DNA from: an uncultured Shewanella sp.
GTDB taxonomy: Bacteria > Pseudomonadota > Gammaproteobacteria > Enterobacterales > Shewanellaceae
Assembly (NCBI RefSeq): GCF_947501225.1
Contig: NZ_CANMUW010000010.1
Coordinates: forward strand, 62,001 to 126,000
Direction: 5' to 3'
DNA length: 64,000 bases
Shown here: piece by piece, positions 7,597 through 14,848 of the stretch
Position numbering within the stretch: position 1 is the stretch's first letter
Layout of the letters: every line of letters begins with the position of its first letter
Position numbers and translations under genes: made by a program
Notes under the pieces: model-generated
What the model was told of the DNA's origin: nothing
What the model saw: the letters and a program-made list of their open reading frames with translations, nothing else
Databases searched by the model: none

Positions 7597-9156
7597 TTAT
7601 ACGTGTTTCAACACAATACTTTTTGATGCGGCACATAATTGACCGGCGTTACGGCCCGTGACTACCCCCTCTGCTACGGCGCAGGCGCCGAGACGACTCG
7701 CGCCGTGAATACCGCCGGTTGCTTCACCCGCTGCATACAAACCTTCGATCGGCTTGTTGGTCACCAGATGCAACACCTCGGAGCGGGTGTTTACCTTGAC
7801 GCCACCCATGCAGTAGTGAACCTTGGGCCACATACGAACCGCGTACCAGGGGCCCTGTTCAAGCTTCATCGCCTTCTGCATGGGCCTGCCGAATTCACTG
7901 TCCTCACCTGCATCGACGGCCTTGTTCCAGTTCTCTACCTGTGCCTTGAGAGCATCGGCGGGGATGCCATAGATATTGGCAAGCTCTTCCAGCGTATCGG
8001 CCTTCTTGATGACGTTATATTTCAGTCCCCAATCCAGAGTCTGGGCCTTGCTGGCACCCTCTGCGTTAGTGAAACCTATGGGGTAGACAGGTTGCCCCTG
8101 TGCGTCACGACGGGTCATGATGGCGTCGGCGCGAGCCTTACGGTCTGCCAGTTCATTGAAGAAGCGCTTTCCGGTTCGCGCATCGACCACTATGCCTCTG
8201 GGGTAGGTCGCGATGGTGTTAAATTGTGAGGCGGTACCAAAACCTTTCTCATCGGGAGAGGCCCATGGGCCCAACTGGATCTGATCCAGGTGGATAGGGT
8301 TGGCTCCGATCAGCATCATCTGCTTCAGTGCGTCGGCATTGGCACCCGGATGGTTGGTTGAGTCCAGCTCCTTGGTGAGCTTAGGTTGCTGCATCTTACG
8401 ATATTCGATATCACGGCCGAAGCCGCCGGTGGCCATGATGACTCCCTTACGGGCGCCATAGCGGCGGGTCACCCCGGAGCGCTCTTTAGGGAAGAAGTAG
8501 TCGGCCTTAACTTCGATACCCGTTACCCGTCCCTTGTCATCCTCGATAAATGACTCCAGTTTGGTTTGGGTGCGCATTTCTATGCCGCGTTTCCTGGCTG
8601 CCTTGATAAGGGGGCGAATGATCCCGGCACCTGAGCTCTCTACGGTTTGTAAAACCCGGGGAATAGAGTGGCCACCGAAGTGTTGTACAAACGGCTTCCA
8701 CTTGACGCCATAATCAGTCAGCCATTGACACGACTCGGCGGTGCCATTACATACCAGCTTGAGCATCTCTACATCGTTCATGCCTCGGCCCGCTTCGAGC
8801 ATGTCGGCAACCATGGTATCCACCGAGTCCTGAATACCGTTTTGCTCCTGTAGTGGGGATCCGGCAACAGCCATAGCGCCGCCATTGATGGTGGAGTTAC
8901 CGCCGAAGACCGGCATCTTGTCGACCACCATTACGCTGGCCCCGCCTTCACGGGCCTGTAGCGCCGCAGACATGCCGGCAAAACCACTACCAACTACAAT
9001 GACGTCGACCACCTCATCGAATTTGATCGCTTCAGTCGGTGTACATGCGGCACTGACAGGCTTGGCTATCGATGCTCCAAGACCGGTAACGGCCAGAGCC
9101 GCTCCTCCGGTAATTAGCTGGCGCCTGCGATGGCTTATAGGTTGTTTGTCACTCAT
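7597..9156 (-). CDS. Tat-exported fumarate-reductase-like flavoprotein (enoate reductase)
   Basis: 519 residues. The N-terminus SHRRRQLITGG is a twin-arginine signal and the start MSDKQ has AAGGA upstream. The FAD motif VVGSGFAGMSAAL is at residues 54-66; GGNSTINGGAM, ATGGFG and LYAAGEATGGIHG follow. Compared with Shewanella FccA, the proton-donor Arg is kept (LADRKARADAI), as is the substrate Arg at 488 (SRLGA). FccA has HHTMGG where this has HYCMGG (His447), and FccA's WVQAHPT His is replaced by IQLGPW. Loss of that second-carboxylate ligand argues against fumarate and for another 2-enoate. There is no heme or FMN domain; the heme subunit is the separate cytochrome. First gene of the operon, behind a sigma-54 promoter. 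Confidence 0.88.
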   Translation of the reverse strand: MSDKQPISHRRRQLITGGAALAVTGLGASIAKPVSAACTPTEAIKFDEVVDVIVVGSGFAGMSAALQAREGGASVMVVDKMPVFGGNSTINGGAMAVAGSPLQEQNGIQDSVDTMVADMLEAGRGMNDVEMLKLVCNGTAESCQWLTDYGVKWKPFVQHFGGHSIPRVLQTVESSGAGIIRPLIKAARKRGIEMRTQTKLESFIEDDKGRVTGIEVKADYFFPKERSGVTRRYGARKGVIMATGGFGRDIEYRKMQQPKLTKELDSTNHPGANADALKQMMLIGANPIHLDQIQLGPWASPDEKGFGTASQFNTIATYPRGIVVDARTGKRFFNELADRKARADAIMTRRDAQGQPVYPIGFTNAEGASKAQTLDWGLKYNVIKKADTLEELANIYGIPADALKAQVENWNKAVDAGEDSEFGRPMQKAMKLEQGPWYAVRMWPKVHYCMGGVKVNTRSEVLHLVTNKPIEGLYAAGEATGGIHGASRLGACAVAEGVVTGRNAGQLCAASKSIVLKHV

Positions 9157-9221
9157 TCTCGTGTGTTCCTTAATCTTTCCGGGCATATCAAACTGCTTAT
9201 CAGTGTTATTACATGGATAAC

Positions 9222-9237
9222 TGCAGTGACTATGCCA
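9222..9237 (-). promoter_or_regulatory. Sigma-54 (-24/-12) promoter for the lyase/reductase operon
   Basis: On the minus strand the sequence is TGGCATAGTCACTGCA, a close match to TGGCAC-N5-TTGCA with the invariant GG and GC at the correct 12-base distance. It lies about 65 bases before the flavoprotein start. The divergent sigma-54 activator gene nearby supports it. Confidence 0.7.
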
Positions 9238-9289
9238 ACTGCTATAAATAGATGAGAAAGGTGACGCTTTATGATCTGTAACACTAAAT

Positions 9290-9326
9290 CACGAAATATG
9301 ATGAATCGAGACCACGAAGTTTCGTG
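9290..9326. promoter_or_regulatory. Candidate activator binding sites (UAS)
   Basis: CACGAAATAT (9290-9299) is followed by a perfect dyad CACGAA-GT-TTCGTG (9313-9326), 55-100 bases upstream of the -24/-12 promoter, where an enhancer-binding protein would bind. The same CACGAAATAT recurs exactly at 11072 and 11378. The link to the activator at 11399 is inference. Confidence 0.55.
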
Positions 9327-9500
9327 TTCGACTTGATATATCGGCCAATTGGTTTTGTTAGATAACGCTATATAACTAATTCGTGTTTTTGTTTTATATC
9401 ATCGGGTTGAAAGAATAATGTGAGTTTAAGGTTTAAATCAGGTTGTGAACTCTTGATTTTTAGACGGTGAAGTAAATTGCTGCTTTAATCTGTGTCTATA

Positions 9501-9534
9501 AAAGAAAAAGGCTCTATATATAATAGAGCCTTTT
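9501..9534 (-). terminator. Terminator of the porin gene
   Basis: GGCTCTAT and ATAGAGCC (9510-9530) form a perfect 8-bp stem with a 5-base loop. On the minus strand it is followed by TTTTTCTTTT; on the plus strand by TTTT. It ends the leftward porin transcript and could work in both directions. Confidence 0.8.
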
Positions 9535-9625
9535 GTGATGCCATTATTATAATGGCGCAGGGAGTTGAGTTTTTAATTAATCGGTGATGCTTTCAACTGT
9601 TTATTCGATATGTAATCGTCAAGAA

Positions 9626-10786
9626 TTAGAAATAGTAACCGAAGTTGATGTTAATACGTTTGTCCATATCATCACCAAATTCAGGTAGGCCAACATGGTC
9701 GTTATTCTTAGTCGAGAATGTCATGTTTTTACCCATGATGAAATCGATCATGGTATATGTCGGGCCAGCTGAAACAGCACAGCCTGTGACATTCTGGATG
9801 CTGTCATCATAACTTGAATCAGCAACATCGGGGGTCATCAGACCGAAGTCGTTATAACACTTAACGCTACCCCATGATGTTGGAATTGTCTTGGCCAGGT
9901 TAAGGCTGTATACCTGCCCTTTGGATGCAATTTCATATTGCCAGTTAACAACCGATACACCGATCTTGTTGTCGTCTGCCGCGTCGGCGGCGTCATACTC
10001 ATATTGCATCGCCTGAAGTTGCAACTTCCAGCCGTTGTAGATTGTTTCCATGTGCGCGGCAACCGCATACCTGTCGCCATTGTTACCCGTCTTGTTGTTG
10101 TAGATCTGACCGGCTTCAACGGAAGCACCTATGGTGGTCGAGCCGCCTTCATGCTCCATGGTATAGGTTTGACGAAGGTTTAACTGATTCGTCTCTTCAT
10201 TGTTGTATTCGGTGCCATTGTCGATACCGTCATAGGTGGTATCTATGGTGCCGGTGAAGAGATCGGTAGCGTAGCGCTTGATCTCAGACGGTCCATATTC
10301 GGCGCCCTTATAGAAAGCTAAGTCTGTGTGCCAGCCATTCTTCTCGTAGATGGCCTTGATACCGATATCATGATCGTCTTCGAAGCCCAGGTAGTAAGGC
10401 AAGCCAAACCACCAGCTGTTAGAGATGAAGCCAGGGTTACCGAAGGGAACCTTGTTGATACCAAACTGAAGTTGCCAGTCAGGGTCTATATCGTAGTAAC
10501 CGTAACCATATTTGATAAAGTTTGTGCTCTTGGTAAAACGGTATTCGGCAGCCAGGCCGAAATCGCCTTTTTTGCCCTTCATGACTAAGGTTGCAGTATC
10601 GAAAACCAGGTCTCCGCCTTTCTCTTTTGAGCTGTCATCGTATAATTTCAGGCCATAATTGACCCGCACCGAGCCACCAATATTAATCCCATCTTCCTGG
10701 GCCTGAGCACAACCAATAGAGCCGGCCATTGCCACGGCTGTCGCGACGGCGGACAGCATAAGTTTAGTGGATTTTTTCATCATCAT
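9626..10786 (-). CDS. Outer-membrane porin linked to the respiratory module
   Basis: The 386-residue product has a Sec signal peptide ending at CAQA and a series of amphipathic beta strands (for example GGDLVFDTATLVMKG, DFGLAAEYRFTKS). It ends RININFGYYF, the terminal Phe of outer-membrane barrels. It resembles the phosphate-selective/trimeric porin superfamily in outline but I cannot name the solute. It has its own sigma-54 promoter and lies between the flavoprotein operon and the activator, so it probably lets the substrate of the lyase/reductase enter the periplasm. Three ATG codons in a row open the gene and the exact start is uncertain by one or two codons. Confidence 0.82.
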   Translation of the reverse strand: MMMKKSTKLMLSAVATAVAMAGSIGCAQAQEDGINIGGSVRVNYGLKLYDDSSKEKGGDLVFDTATLVMKGKKGDFGLAAEYRFTKSTNFIKYGYGYYDIDPDWQLQFGINKVPFGNPGFISNSWWFGLPYYLGFEDDHDIGIKAIYEKNGWHTDLAFYKGAEYGPSEIKRYATDLFTGTIDTTYDGIDNGTEYNNEETNQLNLRQTYTMEHEGGSTTIGASVEAGQIYNNKTGNNGDRYAVAAHMETIYNGWKLQLQAMQYEYDAADAADDNKIGVSVVNWQYEIASKGQVYSLNLAKTIPTSWGSVKCYNDFGLMTPDVADSSYDDSIQNVTGCAVSAGPTYTMIDFIMGKNMTFSTKNNDHVGLPEFGDDMDKRININFGYYF

Positions 10787-11003
10787 TTTCCTGTTACTAC
10801 TGTTTATTATTGAGTTATTTGCATGCCGTTCAGCCTTTTATATCAAAGGTACTGTTATTCAGCTTTTTTGTGTTTGTGACATAAAAAATTGATATTTCTC
10901 ACAAACAACTAATTATTGTCGAACAGCATAAGTTGAAATCTTATTCTCACCTGTTACCTGCTAGATCAATTATTAATGAAATTGATTGTCGCAACTTTAA
11001 TAA

Positions 11004-11019
11004 AGCAGTATGCATGCCA
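11004..11019 (-). promoter_or_regulatory. Sigma-54 (-24/-12) promoter for the porin
   Basis: On the minus strand it reads TGGCATGCATACTGCT, with GG and GC in the required phase. The porin start is about 218 bases downstream, which implies a leader of roughly 200 bases. The CACGAAATAT box at 11072 lies upstream at a plausible enhancer distance. Confidence 0.65.
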
Positions 11020-11071
11020 AGCTATAAATGAGGCGTGTAATGGACAGTTAATTAGATATGAATCAACAAAA

Positions 11072-11081
11072 CACGAAATAT
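11072..11081. promoter_or_regulatory. CACGAAATAT box, candidate activator site upstream of the porin
   Basis: An exact copy of the decamer also found at 9290 and 11378. It lies about 55 bases upstream of the porin -24 element, and a partial copy of the dyad (GTTTCGT) follows near 11120. Confidence 0.5.
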
Positions 11082-11377
11082 CAACAAAACATAACACTAA
11101 ATGCCGTGAAAACACCTAAGTTTCGTCAAATGTGTTACATCTGTATTCTGCGGCTAATGAGATCCTGTTAACGGTTTTTAAGTAATCTAGATATGGCGCT
11201 TATGTGATTAATAAAAGTTTGGCGGCTCATATTATTTGCATAATTACAGTTTAGATCACATATATTTAAATGTTTTTGTGAATTTGAACTCAAAGAATAT
11301 ATTGATGTCACATTAATTGAATTTGGAAGGTATACATAGTTATTATCAAGTTAAATTTTTGATCGGTACCACGGAAT

Positions 11378-11387
11378 CACGAAATAT
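11378..11387. promoter_or_regulatory. CACGAAATAT box just before the activator gene
   Basis: Third exact copy of the decamer, 12-21 bases before the first possible ATG of the activator. Binding here would block or tune the activator's own transcription, so autoregulation is likely if the box is its site. Confidence 0.45.
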
Positions 11388-11398
11388 AACGAACTACA

Positions 11399-12955
11399 AT
11401 GATATTTAACGATGGCCATTCAGAAGAATCAATGGAAAAGTTCTATTATAAAGCGACTCAATGTTTATGCAGTAGTCTTCAGTTAGAAGAGTCACTACAG
11501 AGCTACTTTGATTACATTAAATCCCACCTTCCGATCGATGGGATCTACCTGAATATCTACCGTCCCGACTTCAGCGATATTCAGTTTATCGCTCAGGTCA
11601 ATGAGCAGCAGTCATCCACCCTGGATAAGCGTATACCGATCAGCAACGAGATGTGTGAGGCGCTGCAGGATCTCGACAGGCCGGTTATCCGTATCGTTAA
11701 TGATATTGAGCTGGATAATGTGACACAGTTTGTCGCGCCTCAGGTCATTCCCGAAATTAAGTCTGTCATTCTGTTGCGGATGGTTTCCGGCAATACCCAT
11801 CTTGGGGTCGTGGGCTTTTACGCCAAGCAAGCCGGTGTATTCAGGCCGCGACATGTGGATATGCTGGAACCACATATGCAGACCTTCTCCCTGATAACTG
11901 CATTCAATCTTAAGGGGCGTAATCTTCTCAGAGCCAATGAAGCACTGACGGAGCAGAATCAGTCGCTGAAGCGAACCTTGAACATCTGTAATGGTGTTGT
12001 GGGCGCTCAATCCGGATTGAAGCTTGTGATGCAGCAGGTAGAGTCCATTGCCAAACTCAATACCACGGTGCTGATGTTGGGAGAGACAGGTTGCGGTAAG
12101 GAAGTCATTGCAAATGCCATTCATGAGCTTTCACTGCGGGCCAACAAACCATTTATTAAGGTCAACTGCGGTGCGATTCCCGAGAGTCTGATCGATTCAG
12201 AGCTGTTCGGCTATGAGAAGGGGGCGTTTACCGGCGCAGAGTCCCGCAAGGCCGGATATTTTGAGCAAGCCAATGGCGGTACTATTTTCCTGGATGAAAT
12301 AGGGGAGCTACCGCTGTCGGTTCAGGTCAGGCTGCTCAGGGTATTGCAAAACAGTACCATTACCCGTGTCGGTGGCCACGATGCCGTGCAGTTGGATATC
12401 AGGGTCATAGCCGCGACGCACCGTAATCTCAAGGCGATGGTGTCCAGCGGTGAGTTTCGTGAAGATCTCTGGTACCGTCTGGCTATCTTTCCGATTGAAA
12501 TTCCCTCTCTGAGGCAGAGGCGTGCAGATATTCCGTTGTTAATTCAGCACTTTATCGAGATGTTATCGGCAAAATTTAATCAGGACCAGCTGCCCCGTGT
12601 TGCCCCCGAGCAGTTGGCCATTCTGAGTCAGTATCATTGGCCGGGTAATGTCAGGGAGCTGATCAATGTGCTGGAGCGGGCCATTATTCAGCGCCCCAAG
12701 GGGCCGCTTAATTTCGACTTCCTCATGCCGGAAGTAGAGATCGAGCATAAGGAGAAGAGGGTAGAGACCATTATTGTCGACCCCAGCCATGCGACCGATA
12801 AGCTGGTGCCGCTGGAAACCATGACCCGAAAATATATCGAGCATGCGTTGCGGGTCACGGGAGGGAAGCTCTATGGTCCGGGTGGAGCCGCTCAGTTGCT
12901 GGATATCAACCCCAATACCATGCGCAGTAAGATGAAAAAACTAGGTATCTGCTAA
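11399..12955 (+). CDS. Sigma-54-dependent enhancer-binding activator (FhlA-like)
   Basis: 518 residues. An N-terminal GAF-like sensor region (about 20-185) precedes an AAA+ core with Walker A GETGCGKE, the sigma-54 contact loop GAFTGAE, Walker B GTIFLDEIGE and VIAATHRNL. A C-terminal Fis-type helix-turn-helix follows (AAQLLDINPNTMRSKMKKLG). It remodels sigma-54 RNA polymerase at -24/-12 promoters. There is no receiver domain, so a small molecule probably binds the N-terminal domain. It faces away from the porin/lyase/reductase genes, which have two sigma-54 promoters, and converges with dmsH, overlapping by four bases. An alternative start is the ATG at 11432, which has AGAAGA upstream. Confidence 0.92.
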   Translation: MIFNDGHSEESMEKFYYKATQCLCSSLQLEESLQSYFDYIKSHLPIDGIYLNIYRPDFSDIQFIAQVNEQQSSTLDKRIPISNEMCEALQDLDRPVIRIVNDIELDNVTQFVAPQVIPEIKSVILLRMVSGNTHLGVVGFYAKQAGVFRPRHVDMLEPHMQTFSLITAFNLKGRNLLRANEALTEQNQSLKRTLNICNGVVGAQSGLKLVMQQVESIAKLNTTVLMLGETGCGKEVIANAIHELSLRANKPFIKVNCGAIPESLIDSELFGYEKGAFTGAESRKAGYFEQANGGTIFLDEIGELPLSVQVRLLRVLQNSTITRVGGHDAVQLDIRVIAATHRNLKAMVSSGEFREDLWYRLAIFPIEIPSLRQRRADIPLLIQHFIEMLSAKFNQDQLPRVAPEQLAILSQYHWPGNVRELINVLERAIIQRPKGPLNFDFLMPEVEIEHKEKRVETIIVDPSHATDKLVPLETMTRKYIEHALRVTGGKLYGPGGAAQLLDINPNTMRSKMKKLGIC

Positions 12956-13410
12956 CGCCCCATATTTCGTTTCTGCAGTCGCCTCTGACGGTTGAGCTCA
13001 TCGAGCTGTTCGGTCAGATTGAGGATCTGCTGTTGTAACTCGCGGTACTGAGTCGGGCTGAGCTCGCTGTCCGGCCTCTCTTCAAGCTCCTTTGCCGCCC
13101 AAATCTTGGCAAGTTGAATGATCAGGTGCTCTGCCTGGGTCAGGTTGTCATGCTCTATCTGTTTGATCATCAGCAGACGGAAACAGTCGAACAGTATGGT
13201 GAGCATAAACTCATGGGTGAGGGGCCGATCTTGATCCTGAGTATCAGGCTCCCGAAAGCCGATGGCCGCGATCAGATTAGCGACAGTGGTGACCGTAGTT
13301 GCGCCGATAAAGAGGGAGTGGATCTCAGCCTCCTGAAGCAGAGCCTGCTCAAGCTGTTGTGCCAGCTTGCCTTTATTCCACTGCTCTCCGAGCGCCTTGA
13401 TGAAAGTCAT
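12952..13410 (-). CDS. DMSO-reductase operon accessory protein of unknown function (DmsH position)
   Basis: The 152-residue product is last in the dms operon, 30 bases after the chaperone gene, in the position of dmsH in Shewanella. I do not recognise a domain. It is helical, with a C-terminal coiled coil (YRELQQQILNLTEQLDELNRQRR). There is no signal peptide or clear membrane segment, so it is likely cytoplasmic and may help maturation or targeting of the reductase. Its end overlaps the end of the converging activator gene by four bases. Confidence 0.65.
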   Translation of the reverse strand: MTFIKALGEQWNKGKLAQQLEQALLQEAEIHSLFIGATTVTTVANLIAAIGFREPDTQDQDRPLTHEFMLTILFDCFRLLMIKQIEHDNLTQAEHLIIQLAKIWAAKELEERPDSELSPTQYRELQQQILNLTEQLDELNRQRRLQKRNMGR

Positions 13411-13440
13411 AGTAACTCACCCATGATAAAATCTTATCTG

Positions 13441-14118
13441 TTAACGATACAGGCGTGCCGTCATAGGGACCAGATTTAATTTCTGTATCAACCCCTCCAG
13501 ATAGGCTTGTGTAAGCAGCGCAATGCCTCGGTAGAAGTCGGTTTTGGCATGTTCAGCCATCAGTTCGAGACAGCGACCCGACCAGGGGAGCAGGTGTTGC
13601 TGTAGCAGTATCATGCAGCTGCGCTCTATCGCTTCACTATCGTCAGATTGAGCCCATTGGGTAAGCATCTGATCCAGCACCGCGAAAAACAGACCGATAT
13701 GATCGACCGGCTGATTGGTATCCAGCTCGAAGCTGATCCCTTGCTCCTGATAAAATGCCTTCAGTGCCAGTGTAGTCTTGTCATTGAGCAGTTGTCTCTC
13801 ACTCAGGTAGACTGAACCCCAGGGCACGGCATTGGGTTCGCCGGGTCCATAGAAGAGCTGTGCATAGTCCAGTTTCAGAGCTTGTTGATTATCTCTGGTC
13901 CATTGGTCGAGATAGGTCCATTGTCCGAGATAGCCCGATAGCAACTCACGACCACTCGATTCCCGGGCCGAGCCGGTAAATTCAGGCCAGCTTTGGGCGA
14001 CATCGTGCTCGATAAAGCCCTGAATCAACTCGGGTGTAGGGTCGTTAAAGAGTACATTGTGAAGAATGCGCGCTATGCCTTGATATTCCAGAAGCTCATT
14101 TTCGGTAAGGGATGACAT
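13441..14118 (-). CDS. dmsG: TorD/DmsD-type molybdoenzyme chaperone
   Basis: The 225-residue product starts at MSSLTENELLEYQGIARIL with GAGGT upstream; the longer reading from 14175 adds a poor N-terminus. It is all-helical with WTYLDQWTRDNQ, LYGPGEPNAVPWGSVYLSE and VDHIGLFFAVLDQM, as in the TorD family. The PWGSVYLSE stretch matches the conserved E-x-P-x-x-S-x-Y region. Such chaperones bind the Tat signal of the catalytic subunit until the molybdenum cofactor is inserted. It lies 82 bases after dmsB in the operon. Confidence 0.85.
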   Translation of the reverse strand: MSSLTENELLEYQGIARILHNVLFNDPTPELIQGFIEHDVAQSWPEFTGSARESSGRELLSGYLGQWTYLDQWTRDNQQALKLDYAQLFYGPGEPNAVPWGSVYLSERQLLNDKTTLALKAFYQEQGISFELDTNQPVDHIGLFFAVLDQMLTQWAQSDDSEAIERSCMILLQQHLLPWSGRCLELMAEHAKTDFYRGIALLTQAYLEGLIQKLNLVPMTARLYR

Positions 14119-14200
14119 GCTAACCTCATTTGTTGAACTAAAAAGTTTTGCAATTAACAGGAAAAAAGGTGCCACTCAAGGGAGTGGCACCAAGCAGGGG

Positions 14201-14836
14201 TTAAACTTCTGAGTAGTTCAACACTTCTCCGTCGGTGGCGCCGCTTGGGCGGGAGTGACGGTTAGGGGTGATTATCAAGTTTGGTGTCGTCACACTGCTT
14301 TCCGGCAGGGGAGCGACATCCGGTGAGATGGCACCCGGGTACTTATCCTTCAACTCATCCATAGGCGCGAAGTCGATAGCACGCATAGGACAAGATTCGA
14401 CACATGAGGGCAGCTTGCCTTCGGCCAGACGCTCGAAGCAACCATCACACTTGGTCATCACCTTACGGTCTTTGTCGATCTGAGGCGCGTCGTATGGACA
14501 GGCTCTTGCGCAGCTTTCACAGCCGATGCAGAGATCTGCCGCCACATGGACTAAGCCATCTTCACGGCGCTTATGCATAGCACCGGTCGGACATGCCTTA
14601 ACGCACACGGGCTCAGAGCAGTGGTTACAACCAATAGACATGTAGTAGGCGAATACGTTCTGGCTTACTGTGCCATCGCCATTTTCTGTCCACTGTCCGC
14701 CACCGTATTCATAAACCCGGCGCCAGTTGATGCCTACAGGAAGGTCTTTACGATCCTTACACGATACCTGGCAAGTTTTGCAGCCGGTACATTTGCTTGC
14801 GTCGACATGAAAGCCGTATTGGATATTATTGCTCAT
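14201..14836 (-). CDS. dmsB: Iron-sulfur subunit of DMSO reductase
   Basis: The 211-residue ferredoxin-type protein carries four cysteine groups for four [4Fe-4S] clusters: CTGCKTCQVSC, CNHCSEPVCVKAC, CIGCESCARAC and CDGC...CVESC. This is the DmsB pattern. It carries electrons from the heme/barrel conduit to the molybdenum subunit and has no signal of its own, consistent with export piggy-back on the Tat signal of DmsA. GGAG precedes the ATG. It is 12 bases after dmsA and clearly co-transcribed. Confidence 0.93.
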   Translation of the reverse strand: MSNNIQYGFHVDASKCTGCKTCQVSCKDRKDLPVGINWRRVYEYGGGQWTENGDGTVSQNVFAYYMSIGCNHCSEPVCVKACPTGAMHKRREDGLVHVAADLCIGCESCARACPYDAPQIDKDRKVMTKCDGCFERLAEGKLPSCVESCPMRAIDFAPMDELKDKYPGAISPDVAPLPESSVTTPNLIITPNRHSRPSGATDGEVLNYSEV

Positions 14837-14848
14837 TGTTAACTCCTA

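Larger units (their letters stand above)
10787..11398. other. Divergent control region between porin and activator
   Basis: About 610 AT-rich bases holding the porin sigma-54 promoter (11004-11019), CACGAAATAT boxes at 11072 and 11378, and CRP-like half sites (TTTGTGACAT near 10875, TAGATCACAT near 11251). No open reading frame is credible here. Confidence 0.55.

Noticed and set aside
5927..9156. Histidine degradation (hutH) plus urocanate reductase
   Set aside because: The lyase-like protein lacks the Ala-Ser-Gly MIO triad and is exported, and the flavoprotein lacks the extra FMN domain of UrdA. A plain histidine-urocanate assignment is not justified.
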